NCBI GenBank assembly: GCA_945947575.1
Contig: CAMEYM010000021.1
Location: forward strand, 1-53,376
Reading direction: 5' to 3'
DNA: 53,376 bases
DNA from: Rhizobium sp. Q54
GTDB taxonomy: Bacteria; Pseudomonadota; Alphaproteobacteria; UBA2966; CAIVPW01
In this document: positions 18,849-28,726 of the stretch, one piece after another
How the letters are laid out: the number at the start of each line of letters is the position of its first letter
Position numbering within the stretch: the stretch's first letter is position 1
Translations under genes and position numbers: made by a program
Notes under the pieces: generated by a model
The model's input: only the letters and a program-made list of their open reading frames with translations
The model's database searches: none
Told to the model about the DNA's origin: nothing

Positions 18849-19784
18849 CTAGGCCGTGGCGACAGCGGCCGTGGCGAGCGGCGTGGTCTCGCGGACGATA
18901 TCGGACACCACCGGCTCGAAGCGCCAGGCCGACTTGTCGGCGAAAAGGGCGCGCAGGAGCATGTGGGTCACAGCATGGCCGGAGCGCAGGCCGACGACGT
19001 GGGCGACCATGGGCGCGCCGGCGAGGTAGAGGTCGCCGATGCAGTCCAGGATCTTGTGGCGCACGAACTCGTCGTCGTAGCGCAGGCCGCCGGCGTTCAG
19101 AACCTTGTCGCCGTCGACGACGACGGCGTTGTCGAGGGAGCCGCCGCGGGCAAAGCCCTTGGCGCGCATGGCCTCGACCTCATGAGCGAAGCCGAACGTG
19201 CGGGCGCGGCCGATCTCTTCCTTGAAGGCCGACGCACTGCCGCGGAAAGCGCGGCGCTGGTGCACGCCCGCCGATCCCTTGGGCGCGCCCTTGGTGCCGT
19301 CGAAGTCGATCTCGAAGTCGATGCGGAATTCGTGAGCCGGGCGCAGCGCAGCGCGGCGATCGCCGTCCACCACCTCGACCGGATGCAGCACGCGCAGCAC
19401 GCGGCGCGGCGATTCTTGGGCGATGGTGCCGGCGCATTCCATCAGCAGCACGAACGGATGCGCGCTGCCGTCCATGGCGGGAACCTCGGGGCCGTTCAGC
19501 TCGACGATGGCGTTGTCGATGCCGCAACCGGCGAACGCGGCCATCAAGTGCTCGATGGTCATCACCGATGTGCCGAACTCGTTGCCGATGGTGGTGCACA
19601 GCACGCTGGCGCGCACGCGATCCCAGCGCGCTTGCACACGCGCGATGCCGGGGGCGACGTCGGAGCGCAAGAACACGATGCCGGTGTCGGCCGCCGCAGG
19701 GTGCAGCGTCAGGCTGACCTGCACGCCGGTATGGAGACCGACGCCGGTGCAGCTGATTCGGTTCTTGAGAGTCCGTTGCAACAT
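18849..19784 (-). CDS. lpxC: UDP-3-O-acyl-N-acetylglucosamine deacetylase
   Basis: 311 residues, ATG at 19782-19784 preceded by GGGGAAC. It has two-fold LpxC architecture: ISCTGVGLHTGVQVSLTLHP at the N-terminus and zinc ligands in TIEHLMAAFAG (His), HKILDCIGDLYLAG (His and Asp). The general-base region AMDGSA and the catalytic-His segment SGHAVTHMLLRAL are also present. It performs the committed step of lipid A synthesis, with zinc, in the cytoplasm. It is transcribed as its own unit: the ftsZ terminator precedes its promoter and another terminator follows it. Confidence 0.97.
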   Translation of the reverse strand: MLQRTLKNRISCTGVGLHTGVQVSLTLHPAAADTGIVFLRSDVAPGIARVQARWDRVRASVLCTTIGNEFGTSVMTIEHLMAAFAGCGIDNAIVELNGPEVPAMDGSAHPFVLLMECAGTIAQESPRRVLRVLHPVEVVDGDRRAALRPAHEFRIDFEIDFDGTKGAPKGSAGVHQRRAFRGSASAFKEEIGRARTFGFAHEVEAMRAKGFARGGSLDNAVVVDGDKVLNAGGLRYDDEFVRHKILDCIGDLYLAGAPMVAHVVGLRSGHAVTHMLLRALFADKSAWRFEPVVSDIVRETTPLATAAVATA

Positions 19785-19857
19785 GTTCCCCCGCTACTCT
19801 AGCGCGGCCGCGCGGGCCGCCAACCAAGGCGAAAGTGAGGTAGCTTCTTGAAGTGAA

Positions 19858-19886
19858 TTCTTAACTGGAGCCCCCAAGTCGCTCAA
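19858..19886 (-). promoter_or_regulatory. lpxC: predicted lpxC promoter
   Basis: On the minus strand TTGAGC (-35, 19881-19886) and TAAGAA (-10, 19858-19863) are separated by 17 bp. The stretch is AT-rich compared with its surroundings, lies between the ftsZ terminator and lpxC, and leaves a leader of about 65 nt. Confidence 0.5.
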
Positions 19887-19950
19887 TTCACTGTTTCCTA
19901 CGAATTGTTACGACCTGGCCCAAGCCGGCCGCAATAAAGAGGGTCTTCCG

Positions 19951-19987
19951 AAGAGAAAAGCGGCGAGCCGGTGATCCGGCCCGCCGC
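19951..19987 (-). terminator. intrinsic terminator after ftsZ
   Basis: Read on the minus strand, GCGGCGGGCCGG and CCGGCTCGCCGC (19976-19987 and 19960-19971) form a 12-bp stem with one G-U pair and a 4-nt loop, followed at once by TTTTCTCTT. It sits 16 nt after the ftsZ stop and closes the dcw transcript. Confidence 0.88.
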
Positions 19988-20003
19988 TCCCGGTGTCTTC
20001 TCT

Positions 20004-21956
20004 CTAGTTGGTCTGCCGGCGCAGGAAGGCCGGGATCTCCAACAAGTCGTCGTCACGCTGGGCCGCCGGACGCGCCGGTGCATCGACCTTAAGTTGCGGC
20101 GCCGCCTCGATTTTTGGCGCCTCCGGAGCTGCCGCGACCGGGGCCGGAAGCGGCTCCGGAGCGGCCATGACCGGGGCAGCCGCGGGTGCGGCCGGCGCCG
20201 GCAAGGGCGCGCGGGCGATCGGTGCGGACGGCTGGGTCAGGCGGGCCGCGGCGGGGGCCGGACGCGCCGGCTCCTTGATTGCCTCCTCGACCTTGGCCGT
20301 CGGCTCCTTGCCCTTGCGGGCGAGGCCGGTCATCCGCTCGAGCAGGCTGCGCTGCTCGGTGCGGCGCGGACCACCATTGGTGAGGGCCGCCTCGGCGAAC
20401 GGGTCGGGCGAACGGCGGGGCGCGACCGCCGCCTTCGCTTCGACCGCCGGGGGCGGGATGTAGTGGTCCATCGCCGGCTGGGCGGAAGTCACCGTGCGCA
20501 GCATGGGAGCGCTGACCGGACGGCTGGTGGCCGTGTTCATGCGCGGCGCCTCCGGCGCCCGCATCTCCGGTTGGCGAATCTCCGGCTGACGTACTTCCGG
20601 CTGACGCATCTCGGGCGCGCGTACTTCTGCGTGACGCGCCTCTGGCGGCTGCCGGGTCATCTGCTGACGCAGCTCGGCCGGGTCGGGAATACGCGTGGAC
20701 TCGAGCTCGGCCATGATGCGCTGGGCCATCGCCAAGGACTCCGGCGGACGGCGCATTTCCGGCTCGGCCTGACGCAGCGCAGTCGCGGCGCCCGAATCGT
20801 AGGCGCGCGGCTGCATGCGATCGACGCCGTCGAGCGAACGCAACGACGCCGCTGGAATCCGCGCCGGAGCGGAGAACGCGGGCTCCGGAGCGCTGTCACG
20901 GACTTCTTGGGCCGCATACGGACCGCGGCTGCCACCGCCGGCGACAGCCGAGACGACCTGCAGCTGCGGCCTGCGCTCGCGCGCGTCTACCGCAACGTCG
21001 ATGCCCGTTGCGACGATGGAGATGCGGATGCGCCCCTCCATGCGGTCGTCGAAGGTCGAACCGAAGATGATGTTGGCGTTGTCGGCCACTTCATCCTTGA
21101 TGCGCTTCACGGCCTCATCGACCTCGAACAGGGTCATGTCGGGGCCGCCGGTGATGTTGATGAGCACGCCGCGCGCGCCGCGCACGCAGGTGTCCTCGAG
21201 CAGCGGATTGGAGATGGCGGCTTCGGCGGCTTCGAGAGCGCGCTTGTCGCCCTCCGCCTCGCCGGTGCCCATCATCGCCTTGCCCATCTCCTCCATCACC
21301 GCCTTGACGTCGGCGAAGTCGAGGTTGATGAGGCCGGGCATGACCATCAGGTCGGTGACGCCACGCACGCCGGCGTGGAGCACATCGTCGGCCATCTTGA
21401 AGGCGTCGGCGAAGGTCGTGCGCTCGTTCGCCACCCGGAACAGGTTCTGGTTCGGGATGATGAGCAGGGTATCGACATAGTTCTGCAGCTCGGCGATGCC
21501 GGCCTCCGCGATGTTCATGCGGTGGTGGCCTTCGAACTCGAACGGCTTGGTGATGACGCCGACGGTGAGAATGCCGGCGTCGCGCGCAAGCTGGGCGATG
21601 ACCGGCGCCGCACCGGTGCCTGTGCCGCCGCCCATGCCGGCGGTGACGAACGCCATGTGGCTGCCGGCGAGGTGGTCGAGGATCTCATCCTTGGCCTCGG
21701 TCGCGGCAGCGCGGCCGATTTCCGGCTTGGAGCCGGAACCCAGGCCCTGGGTCAGGTTGATGCCGAGCTGAACCTTGCGCGTCGCCTTCGAGAAGCCGAG
21801 CGCCTGGGCGTCGGTGTTGCACGCGACGAACTCGACGCCTTCCAGGTTCGAGCTGATCATGTTGTTGACGGCGTTGCCGCCGGCGCCGCCCACACCGATC
21901 ACGGTGATCCTGGGCTTAAGCTCCGTCGGCCGGGCAGTACCGAGATTGATCGTCAT
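20004..21956 (-). CDS. ftsZ: cell division GTPase FtsZ
   Basis: 650 residues from ATG 21954-21956. GAGGAG lies eight bases upstream, which favours this start over a GTG nine bases earlier. The GTPase domain (about 14-205) has the tubulin signature GGGTGTG (109-115) and the T7 loop [11 protein letters not shown]. The C-terminal domain ends near 325. A Pro/Ala/Glu-rich disordered linker of roughly 300 residues follows, much longer than in E. coli. It contains five pentapeptide repeats R-[A/Q]-P-E-x at about 446-470. The final [13 protein letters not shown] is the conserved C-terminal peptide that binds FtsA and other partners. It forms the Z-ring; last gene of the dcw transcript. Confidence 0.98.
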   Translation of the reverse strand: MTINLGTARPTELKPRITVIGVGGAGGNAVNNMISSNLEGVEFVACNTDAQALGFSKATRKVQLGINLTQGLGSGSKPEIGRAAATEAKDEILDHLAGSHMAFVTAGMGGGTGTGAAPVIAQLARDAGILTVGVITKPFEFEGHHRMNIAEAGIAELQNYVDTLLIIPNQNLFRVANERTTFADAFKMADDVLHAGVRGVTDLMVMPGLINLDFADVKAVMEEMGKAMMGTGEAEGDKRALEAAEAAISNPLLEDTCVRGARGVLINITGGPDMTLFEVDEAVKRIKDEVADNANIIFGSTFDDRMEGRIRISIVATGIDVAVDARERRPQLQVVSAVAGGGSRGPYAAQEVRDSAPEPAFSAPARIPAASLRSLDGVDRMQPRAYDSGAATALRQAEPEMRRPPESLAMAQRIMAELESTRIPDPAELRQQMTRQPPEARHAEVRAPEMRQPEVRQPEIRQPEMRAPEAPRMNTATSRPVSAPMLRTVTSAQPAMDHYIPPPAVEAKAAVAPRRSPDPFAEAALTNGGPRRTEQRSLLERMTGLARKGKEPTAKVEEAIKEPARPAPAAARLTQPSAPIARAPLPAPAAPAAAPVMAAPEPLPAPVAAAPEAPKIEAAPQLKVDAPARPAAQRDDDLLEIPAFLRRQTN

Positions 21957-22088
21957 AGCCTCCACTCCTCAAAACAGCATCTTGATTCCGGCTCTCCGCC
22001 GGACCGCGGGTGTCGCGTGGTCTTGCCGCCACGTTGTCTTCCCCTCCCGATCAGCTCCCCCGCCAGATGCCCGTCCGGCGGTTCCTCG

Positions 22089-23375
22089 TTACAAGTTGGC
22101 GCGCAGCCATCGCCCGACGCGGGCGAAGGGGCTGCCTCCCTTTTCAGCGGGGCCGAGTGACCCCACGTCGGCGTCGGCGAGACCGCTAGCCGCGTACAGC
22201 AGCATCCCGGCTGCCGTCGCGAAGGCGGGTCCCGCAGTCGATTCCGCCAAGCCTTCCACGCCCAGTGGTCGGCCCGGCCGGATCTGCTTTTCCAAGATGC
22301 GTGCGGCAACTTCCGCAACGCCGTCGAGCTGACTGGCGCCGCCGGTCAGCACGACGCGGCGGCCGGCGACTTCGTCGCAGCCGGACGCCGAAAGACGTTC
22401 GCGCACGTGCTCGAACAATTCCTCGATGCGCGGGCGCACGATACGCACGAGCTCGGCGCGCGGCACCGGATTGCCGCCAAGTCGCGGCGCCTCGCCGATC
22501 AGCGGCACGTCGATGAGCTCGCGGTCGTCGCCCGGGTTCTCGACGGCGCTGCCGTAGAGCGTCTTGAGGCGCTCGGCGTGCTGCATGCTGGTGCCGAGGC
22601 CGCGCGCAATGTCGTTGGTGACGTGCTGGCCGCCGAGGCCGACCGAGTCGACGAGGACCGGACCGCCTTCGGAGAACACGGCGATGGTGGTGAGGCCGCC
22701 GCCCATGTCGATCACCGTGGCGCCGAGATCGCGCTCGTCGTCGACGAGGGTCGCAAGGCCGGCCGCATAGGCGGACGAGACGGGGCCCTGGACCTCGAGG
22801 TCGCCGCGCCCGACGCAGATGGCGAGGTTGCGCGCCTGGCTGGCGTCGGCGGTGACGACGTGCAGGTGGACGCCGAGGCGCGCGCCGAACATGCCGCGCG
22901 GCTCGCGGATGCCGGTGGCGCCGTCGATGGAATACTGCAGCGGGATGGCGTGGATGACCTCGCGGCCGTGCACGTCGGCGCGGATCATCGCTTGCTCGAT
23001 GGCGCGATGGACGTCGGCGTCGGTGACCTTGGTGCCGGTGACCGCGACCTCGACGCCGATGGTCTGCGAATGCTGGTGGCCGGCCGACAGGTTTACGTAG
23101 GCCTGTGCAAGCCCGTCGCCCGCCATCTTCTCGGCGGAATGGACGGCGGCGCGGATCGAATCCTCGATGGCGTCCATGTCCACGACCGCGCCGGCCTTGA
23201 TGCCGCGCGCGAGGTGGTGGCCGATGCCGGTCACCTTGACCGAGCCCCCAGGGGCGTCCCTTGGGCCGACCTTGGCGATCAGGCAGCAGACCTTGGTGGT
23301 GCCGACGTCGAGGGCGGCGATGGTGCCGTTCGGCGTATTGGAGCGCGGGCGCTGGGCGCGCGTGAACATCAACAT
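22089..23375 (-). CDS. ftsA: cell division protein FtsA (actin-like)
   Basis: 428 residues, ATG 23373-23375 with AGAGG ten bases upstream (a second in-frame ATG lies 6 nt later). It has an actin/HSP70-type ATPase fold: phosphate-1 IAALDVGTTKVCCLIAK near residue 18, the FtsA-specific 1C domain after about residue 95 (DADVHRAIEQAMIRADVHGR), phosphate-2 ATVIDMGGGLTTIAVF and adenosine motif RVVLTGGASQLDG. The terminal VGRWLRANL suits the membrane-binding amphipathic helix that tethers FtsZ. It sits 15 nt after ftsQ and 130 nt before ftsZ, which may house an extra promoter, though I see none clearly. Confidence 0.97.
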   Translation of the reverse strand: MLMFTRAQRPRSNTPNGTIAALDVGTTKVCCLIAKVGPRDAPGGSVKVTGIGHHLARGIKAGAVVDMDAIEDSIRAAVHSAEKMAGDGLAQAYVNLSAGHQHSQTIGVEVAVTGTKVTDADVHRAIEQAMIRADVHGREVIHAIPLQYSIDGATGIREPRGMFGARLGVHLHVVTADASQARNLAICVGRGDLEVQGPVSSAYAAGLATLVDDERDLGATVIDMGGGLTTIAVFSEGGPVLVDSVGLGGQHVTNDIARGLGTSMQHAERLKTLYGSAVENPGDDRELIDVPLIGEAPRLGGNPVPRAELVRIVRPRIEELFEHVRERLSASGCDEVAGRRVVLTGGASQLDGVAEVAARILEKQIRPGRPLGVEGLAESTAGPAFATAAGMLLYAASGLADADVGSLGPAEKGGSPFARVGRWLRANL

Positions 23376-23390
23376 GTTAGGCGGGCCTCT

Positions 23391-24278
23391 TCATGCGGGC
23401 CTTTGGGGTGCTTTGGGTTTGACGCCGGGCGGCCGCGGCGGCGCCGGCGGCTCGAGGCGAAGGACGAGCCGGTCGCCGAGGCGCAGGTCGATGACGTGCA
23501 CGGCGCGGTCGAGGATGCGGTACTGGGAGTCGAGCTCGGCGAGCCGCGACCACGCTCCGGCCGCGCCCTCCTCCGGCAGCTTGGCGACGACGCCGTTGTC
23601 GAAATGGATGTCCCAGCGGCGGCCGCCAACGCGCACAGCGGCGCGCACGCGGGTGTGCAGGCCGGGGACCAGGGCGAGCATGTCCATCAGGGCACCGGCA
23701 TGCGGCGCCGCGTCGGTGCCGACGATCATCGGCAAGTTCGAGAACTGGCCGAGGCCGCGGTCGGTGATGACGGCGCCTTCGCGATCGATGAGCAGGAGAC
23801 GGCGGTCGCTCTGCCACAGGGCGAACGGGATGCGTTCGGTGACCTCGACGTGGATGCGATCCGGCAGGCGGCGCGACACCATGGCGGAGCGAATCCATCC
23901 GAGGCCTTCGATGCGGGCGCGCGCCGCGTCGGCATCGAAGCCAAGCAGCAGGTCGCCACGTCCCACGCCGAGGGCGCCGAGCAAGTCCGCGCCGGCGGTC
24001 TCGACGCGGCCTTCGACGGTCACTTCGTTGACGACGAGGCCGGCGGTCACCTGGGTCGCGATGAGAGCGTCGTTGGCGAACTGAGCGGCGAACACTTGCG
24101 CGTCGCCGACCTTGCCGGCGTGCCACGCCCACGCGCTGCCGCCGGTGGTGGCGATCAACAGAGCGCCCACGGCAATCGCGCGCTTGTGGAAGCCGACGAC
24201 GCGCAGCCAGCGCGGCGCCGTGAAGCGCGGCGTGCGCTTCGCCGACCTGGCGACATCGCGTGACCTCAGCGACGGCAT
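23391..24278 (-). CDS. ftsQ: cell division protein FtsQ
   Basis: 295 residues from ATG 24276-24278, overlapping the ddl end by 13 nt. A basic cytoplasmic tail (about 1-30) precedes one transmembrane helix (AIAVGALLIATTGGSAWAW, about 34-52). A periplasmic POTRA domain follows (TVEGRVETAGADLLGALGV), then the FtsQ beta domain with RLPDRIHVEVTERIPFALWQ. It bridges early and late divisome proteins through FtsB/FtsL. The C-terminus is an extra Pro-rich tail. Confidence 0.95.
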   Translation of the reverse strand: MPSLRSRDVARSAKRTPRFTAPRWLRVVGFHKRAIAVGALLIATTGGSAWAWHAGKVGDAQVFAAQFANDALIATQVTAGLVVNEVTVEGRVETAGADLLGALGVGRGDLLLGFDADAARARIEGLGWIRSAMVSRRLPDRIHVEVTERIPFALWQSDRRLLLIDREGAVITDRGLGQFSNLPMIVGTDAAPHAGALMDMLALVPGLHTRVRAAVRVGGRRWDIHFDNGVVAKLPEEGAAGAWSRLAELDSQYRILDRAVHVIDLRLGDRLVLRLEPPAPPRPPGVKPKAPQRPA

Positions 24279-25186
24279 CCGGCGTCCTCCACCATCCACT
24301 CGACGAGGTCGCCGAAGTTGATGCCGTTGTAGTTGGCAATCTCCGGCACCAGCGACGTCGGCGTCATGCCTGGCTGAGTGTTGATCTCGAGCACGTTGAG
24401 GCCATCGATCTCGCCGGCGGAGTCGTCGTAGCGCAGATCGACACGCGTCACTCCGCGGCAGCGCAGAACCCGGTGCGCCTCCTCGGAGATGCGCAGGCAG
24501 GCGTCCGTGGTGGCGCGCGAAAGCTTGGCCGGCATCTCGTGGACGGAGCCGCCCGGGCGGTACTTGGCGTCGTAGTCGTAGAAGCCGTTGCCGGTGACCT
24601 TGATCTCGACGACGCCGAGGGCCTTGCCGTTCATCACGGCGACAGCGAGCTCGCGGCCGCGCACGTAGCGCTCGACGAGGACGTGGCTGTCGCGGTACTC
24701 CCAGGAGCCGTCGGCGAACGGGTTCTCGTCCTTGTCCATGACGATGACGACGCCGACGCTGGAGCCTTCGTTGGTCGGCTTCACCACGTACGGCGGTTCC
24801 ATCACCGACCCGGCGATGACCTCGTCGCGATGGGCGATGCGGCCCTCGGGGCAGCGGATGCCGGCGTCGCGGAACGCGGCGAGAGCCGAGGGCTTGTCCA
24901 TCGCCAACGCGGATGCGAGCACGCCGGAATGCGTATAGGGCAGGCCCATCATCTCGAGCACGCCCTGGATGCAGCCGTCCTCGCCGAAGCGTCCGTGCAG
25001 GGCGTTGAAGACGACTTCGGGCTGCAGCTCGGCGAGCTTGATGCCGACGTACGGGCCGACATCGACGGGCGTCACGTCGTGCTTGCGCTCGCGCAGCGCT
25101 TTGACGACGGCATTGCCGGAGACGAGCGAAACTTCGCGCTCGGCCGACCAGCCGCCCATCAGCACCGCGATGCGCTTGCCCGCCAT
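24266..25186 (-). CDS. ddl: D-alanine--D-alanine ligase
   Basis: 306 residues from ATG 25184-25186, in a TGATG overlap with the murB stop. It is an ATP-grasp enzyme: RIAVLMGGWSAEREVSLVSG at the N-terminus (Glu of the first D-Ala site), VVFNALHGRFGEDG, VVKPTNEGSSVGV (ATP site), GVTRVDLRYD and LEINTQPGMTPTSLVPE (Mg and phosphate ligands). It makes the D-Ala-D-Ala dipeptide used by MurF. This is the DdlB position in the dcw cluster. Confidence 0.97.
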   Translation of the reverse strand: MAGKRIAVLMGGWSAEREVSLVSGNAVVKALRERKHDVTPVDVGPYVGIKLAELQPEVVFNALHGRFGEDGCIQGVLEMMGLPYTHSGVLASALAMDKPSALAAFRDAGIRCPEGRIAHRDEVIAGSVMEPPYVVKPTNEGSSVGVVIVMDKDENPFADGSWEYRDSHVLVERYVRGRELAVAVMNGKALGVVEIKVTGNGFYDYDAKYRPGGSVHEMPAKLSRATTDACLRISEEAHRVLRCRGVTRVDLRYDDSAGEIDGLNVLEINTQPGMTPTSLVPEIANYNGINFGDLVEWMVEDAGCRR

Positions 25187-26142
25187 CAGGAGCTGACTCC
25201 CGCACAGTCGGGACCGCTGCCGGGAACCGCGCCGATGCGCTGGATTTCCCACTGCAGGGTGATGCCGGTGGCGCCACGCACGCGCTCGATGAGGTCGTCG
25301 CCGAGGCCTTCGATATCGGCCGCGGTGGCACCGCCCTCGTTGATGAGGAAGTTGCAATGCTGCTGCGAGACGCGCGCGCCGCCGCGGGCCAGGCCGCGGC
25401 CGCCGACGCCGTCGATCAGCTTCCAGGCGCTGTTGCCCGGCGGATTCTTGAAGGTGCTGCCGCCGGTACGGGCGCGCACCGGCTGCGTGGATTCGCGCTT
25501 TTCGCGGATTTCGCGCATGCGCGCGGCGATGGTTTCCGCCTCGGCCGGCGCGGCACGCAGCACGGCGCTGGTGAAGATCCAGTCGTCGGGCGCAGCGCAA
25601 TGACGGTAGGTGAGGCCGAGGTCCTTGGCGGACACCGAGTGCGCGGCGCCCTTGGCATCCACGGCCTCGGCGCGGATTAGGACGTCGGCGAACTCGGCGC
25701 CGTAGGCGCCGGCATTCATGCGGAGGCCGCCGCCGACCGTGCCGGGAATGCCGCTCAGGAACTCCAGTCCGCCGAGGCCGAGCTGCAGCGCCGTCATCGC
25801 GACGTTGGCGTCGAGGGCGCCGGCCCCGACATGCAGGCCGTCGTCCTTCAAGGTGATCTCGGACAGACCGCGGCCGAGGCGCACGACGACGCCGGAAATG
25901 CCACCGTCGCGCACCAGGAGATTCGAGCCGACGCCGATGACCGTGAGCGGCACGTCCGACGGCTTGTGGCGCAGGAAATGGGCGAGGTCGTCGCGGTCGG
26001 CGGGGCGGAACACGACTTCCGCCGGCCCGCCGACGCGGAACCAGACGAGCTCGGACACCGCCACGCACGCGCGGTAGCGGCCGCGCACGGTGGGCAGCCG
26101 GTCGACGAGCGAGTCGTTGCGGGCGATCGACGCGGCCATCAT
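25186..26142 (-). CDS. murB: UDP-N-acetylenolpyruvoylglucosamine reductase
   Basis: 318 residues from ATG 26140-26142, overlapping the murC stop by 4 nt; upstream frame extension is antisense noise. FAD-binding motifs [19 protein letters not shown] and [19 protein letters not shown] are clear. The catalytic Ser is in [12 protein letters not shown] and the C-terminal Glu region is [20 protein letters not shown]. This matches type II MurB enzymes, in which the lid loop is short. It reduces enolpyruvyl-UDP-GlcNAc to UDP-MurNAc with NADPH, before MurC acts. MurA is not in the window. Confidence 0.96.
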   Translation of the reverse strand: MMAASIARNDSLVDRLPTVRGRYRACVAVSELVWFRVGGPAEVVFRPADRDDLAHFLRHKPSDVPLTVIGVGSNLLVRDGGISGVVVRLGRGLSEITLKDDGLHVGAGALDANVAMTALQLGLGGLEFLSGIPGTVGGGLRMNAGAYGAEFADVLIRAEAVDAKGAAHSVSAKDLGLTYRHCAAPDDWIFTSAVLRAAPAEAETIAARMREIREKRESTQPVRARTGGSTFKNPPGNSAWKLIDGVGGRGLARGGARVSQQHCNFLINEGGATAADIEGLGDDLIERVRGATGITLQWEIQRIGAVPGSGPDCAGVSS

Positions 26143-27569
26143 GCGCGTGCCTCGCGTGCCCCGCCGCGCGCCTCGGCGAGCTGCAGGGGCAAGAGCTGCG
26201 CCCAATTGGTGATGCTACCGGCGCCCAGGCAGACGACGAGGTCGCCGGGGCGGCCGATCTCCAGCACCACCGACGAGAGGTGGTCGGGCGATTCGAGAGT
26301 CACGACGTGGCGATGGCCGCGGCTGCGCAGGGCCGTTGCGAGCGCATCGCGATGGATGCCGGCGATGGGCTGCTCGCCCGCCGGATAGACATCGGCGACG
26401 ACGACGGTATCGGCGTCGTTGAAGCAGGAGCAGAACTCCTCGAACAGGTCGCGCAGGCGCGTGAAGCGGTGCGGCTGCACCACGGCGATGACGCGGCCGC
26501 TGTAGGCGGAGCGCGCCGCGGCGAGCACCGCGGCGATCTCGACCGGATGGTGGCCGTAGTCGTCGATGACGGTGATGCCAGCGCCCTCTCCCACGCGCGT
26601 GAAGCGGCGGCGCACGCCTTTGAACTCGGCGAGAGCGCGGCGCAGGACCTTCACGTCCATGCCCATCTCGCGCGCGGCGGCAACAGCGACCAGCGAGTTC
26701 TGCACGTTGTGCTGGCCGAGCATCGGCAGCTTGAGCTTTTCGATGGTCTCGCTGGCGCCGGTGATGCGGTCGCTGATGACGACGTCGTACTCGGAGCCGG
26801 ACGGCGAGAGCTTGATGTTGATGGCGCGCACGTCGGCCTGGGCGCTGACGCCGTAGGTGACGATGCGGCGATCGGAGATGCGGCCGACGAGGGCCTGCAC
26901 CTCGGGGTGATCGATGCACAGGATGGCCGAGCCGTAGAACGGGATGTTCTCGACGAACGCCTGGAAGGCGCGGCGTGCGTTGTCGAAGGTGCCGTAGAAA
27001 TCGAGATGCTCGGGATCCATGTTGGTGACGACGGCGATGGTCGCCGGCAGGCGCACGAACGTGCCGTCGCTCTCGTCGGCCTCGACCACCATCCACTCGC
27101 CGGAACCCAGCCGCGCGTTGGTGCCCCACGCGTTGAGAATGCCGCCGTTGATGACGGTGGGGTCGTACTGGCCGGCGTCGAGCAGCGCCGCGAGCATCGA
27201 GGTCGTTGTCGTCTTGCCGTGGGTGCCGCCGACGGCGATGCACCACTTCAGGCGCATCAGCTCGGCCAGCATCTCGGCGCGGCGCACGACCGGGATGAAC
27301 CGCTCGCGGGCCGCGACGATCTCGGGATTGTCGGACTTGATCGCCGACGACATGACAACCACCGCCGCGTCGGCGAGGTTCGCTGCAGCGTGACCGACCG
27401 CCACGGTGATGCCGAGATCGCGCAGGCGTTTGACGTTGGCGCTCTCGGATTGGTCCGAGCCGCGTACGACGTAGCCGAGGTTGTGCATGACCTCGGCGAT
27501 ACCGCTCATGCCGATGCCGCCGATGCCAACGAAATGGATGGTGCCGATGTCGAGGGGCATCTGCCTCAT
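26139..27569 (-). CDS. murC: UDP-N-acetylmuramate--L-alanine ligase
   Basis: 476 residues, ATG at 27567-27569 overlapping the murG stop by 4 nt. The N-terminal Rossmann domain has [18 protein letters not shown]. The central ATPase has the P-loop [15 protein letters not shown] (about 110-124) and [12 protein letters not shown]. The C-terminal domain has [20 protein letters not shown]. It adds the first amino acid, L-Ala, to UDP-MurNAc in the cytoplasm. Confidence 0.97.
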   Translation of the reverse strand: MRQMPLDIGTIHFVGIGGIGMSGIAEVMHNLGYVVRGSDQSESANVKRLRDLGITVAVGHAAANLADAAVVVMSSAIKSDNPEIVAARERFIPVVRRAEMLAELMRLKWCIAVGGTHGKTTTTSMLAALLDAGQYDPTVINGGILNAWGTNARLGSGEWMVVEADESDGTFVRLPATIAVVTNMDPEHLDFYGTFDNARRAFQAFVENIPFYGSAILCIDHPEVQALVGRISDRRIVTYGVSAQADVRAINIKLSPSGSEYDVVISDRITGASETIEKLKLPMLGQHNVQNSLVAVAAAREMGMDVKVLRRALAEFKGVRRRFTRVGEGAGITVIDDYGHHPVEIAAVLAAARSAYSGRVIAVVQPHRFTRLRDLFEEFCSCFNDADTVVVADVYPAGEQPIAGIHRDALATALRSRGHRHVVTLESPDHLSSVVLEIGRPGDLVVCLGAGSITNWAQLLPLQLAEARGGAREARA

Positions 27570-28726
27570 GCGGCGTCTCCCCCGTTGGCGCGCGGCGTGC
27601 CGCCGGTCTGCACGAGTTGCACCGGCGCGGTGCGCGCGATGATCTCCTCGACGTGGGTGGCGAGGCTGCGCGCGGCGTCCGGGCGGCCGAGCGAGCGTGC
27701 TGCGGCGGCGGCGGCGGCGAGCTCGTTAGGATTGGCCATCAGGCGCGCCACTTCGGCGCGCAGCAACTCGGGCGACAAGGCACGCTGCGGATAGGTCCAG
27801 CCAGCGCCGTTGTCGACGAGGGCGTGGGCATTGGCAGTCTGGTGATCGTCGGCGGCGTGCGGGAACGGCACCAGGATGGCGGGGCGGCCCGCGACCGAGA
27901 TCTCGCCGACGGTAGATGCACCGGCGCGGCAGATCATCAGGTGGGCCACGGCCATGCGCCGCGGCACGTCGGTGAAGAACGCGGCGAGCTCGGCAGCGAT
28001 TCCGGCGCTGCGGTAGCGCTGCTCGGCGAGGCCGAGGTCCTCGGGGCGGCATTGCTGCACGACGCGGATGCGGGCGCGCGCCTCGGCAGGCAGGCCTGCG
28101 AGCGCCTCTGGGATTAGAGTGGCGAAGACGGAGGCGCCCTGGCTGCCGCCGACCACGAGGATCTGGAACGGTCCGCCGGCCGCCGGCGGCACGTATTCCT
28201 GGGCGCGCAGGGCGCGAATGTCGACGCGCACCGGATTGCCGACGATCTCGACCTTGGTGTGGTCGTTGGTGCGCACGCGCTGGGTGGCGGCAAACGTCAG
28301 CGCCAGCGACGTGACGCGCGGCGCCAGCAGGCGATTGGCGCGGCCGAGCACCGCGTTCTGCTCGTGCAGCAGCGTGGCGACATTCTTGGTCGTGGCGGCG
28401 AGCATGGTCGGCAGGGACGCGTAGCCGCCGAAGCCCACGACGATCGACGGATGCAGCCAATCGAGCATGCGGCGCGCCTGCAGCGTGCCGTTGATGGTGG
28501 ACAGGATGCCGCGCGCGCGCGCCAGCATGCTGCCTTGGGACGGAGTACCGGCCGCGACCTTGTAGGTCGGCAGGCGGCCGAGGGCGCCGCCGAAGTTGGC
28601 GCCCCGCACGTCGGTGACAAGCACGAGATTGCGGCCGCGACCCAACAGCTCCGAGGCGAGCGCCTCGGCCGGGAAGACATGGCCGCCGGTGCCGCCGGTG
28701 GCGAGGACGATCGGGCGGCGCTTCAT
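27566..28726 (-). CDS. murG: UDP-GlcNAc:lipid I GlcNAc transferase MurG
   Basis: 386 residues from ATG 28724-28726, overlapping ftsW by 4 nt. GT-B fold: the N-terminal glycine-rich loop [45 protein letters not shown], the second loop [18 protein letters not shown], and the donor site [21 protein letters not shown]. It makes lipid II at the inner face of the membrane, using lipid I from MraY. The C-terminus has a short Ala/Pro-rich tail beyond the catalytic domain. Confidence 0.97.
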   Translation of the reverse strand: MKRRPIVLATGGTGGHVFPAEALASELLGRGRNLVLVTDVRGANFGGALGRLPTYKVAAGTPSQGSMLARARGILSTINGTLQARRMLDWLHPSIVVGFGGYASLPTMLAATTKNVATLLHEQNAVLGRANRLLAPRVTSLALTFAATQRVRTNDHTKVEIVGNPVRVDIRALRAQEYVPPAAGGPFQILVVGGSQGASVFATLIPEALAGLPAEARARIRVVQQCRPEDLGLAEQRYRSAGIAAELAAFFTDVPRRMAVAHLMICRAGASTVGEISVAGRPAILVPFPHAADDHQTANAHALVDNGAGWTYPQRALSPELLRAEVARLMANPNELAAAAAAARSLGRPDAARSLATHVEEIIARTAPVQLVQTGGTPRANGGDAA

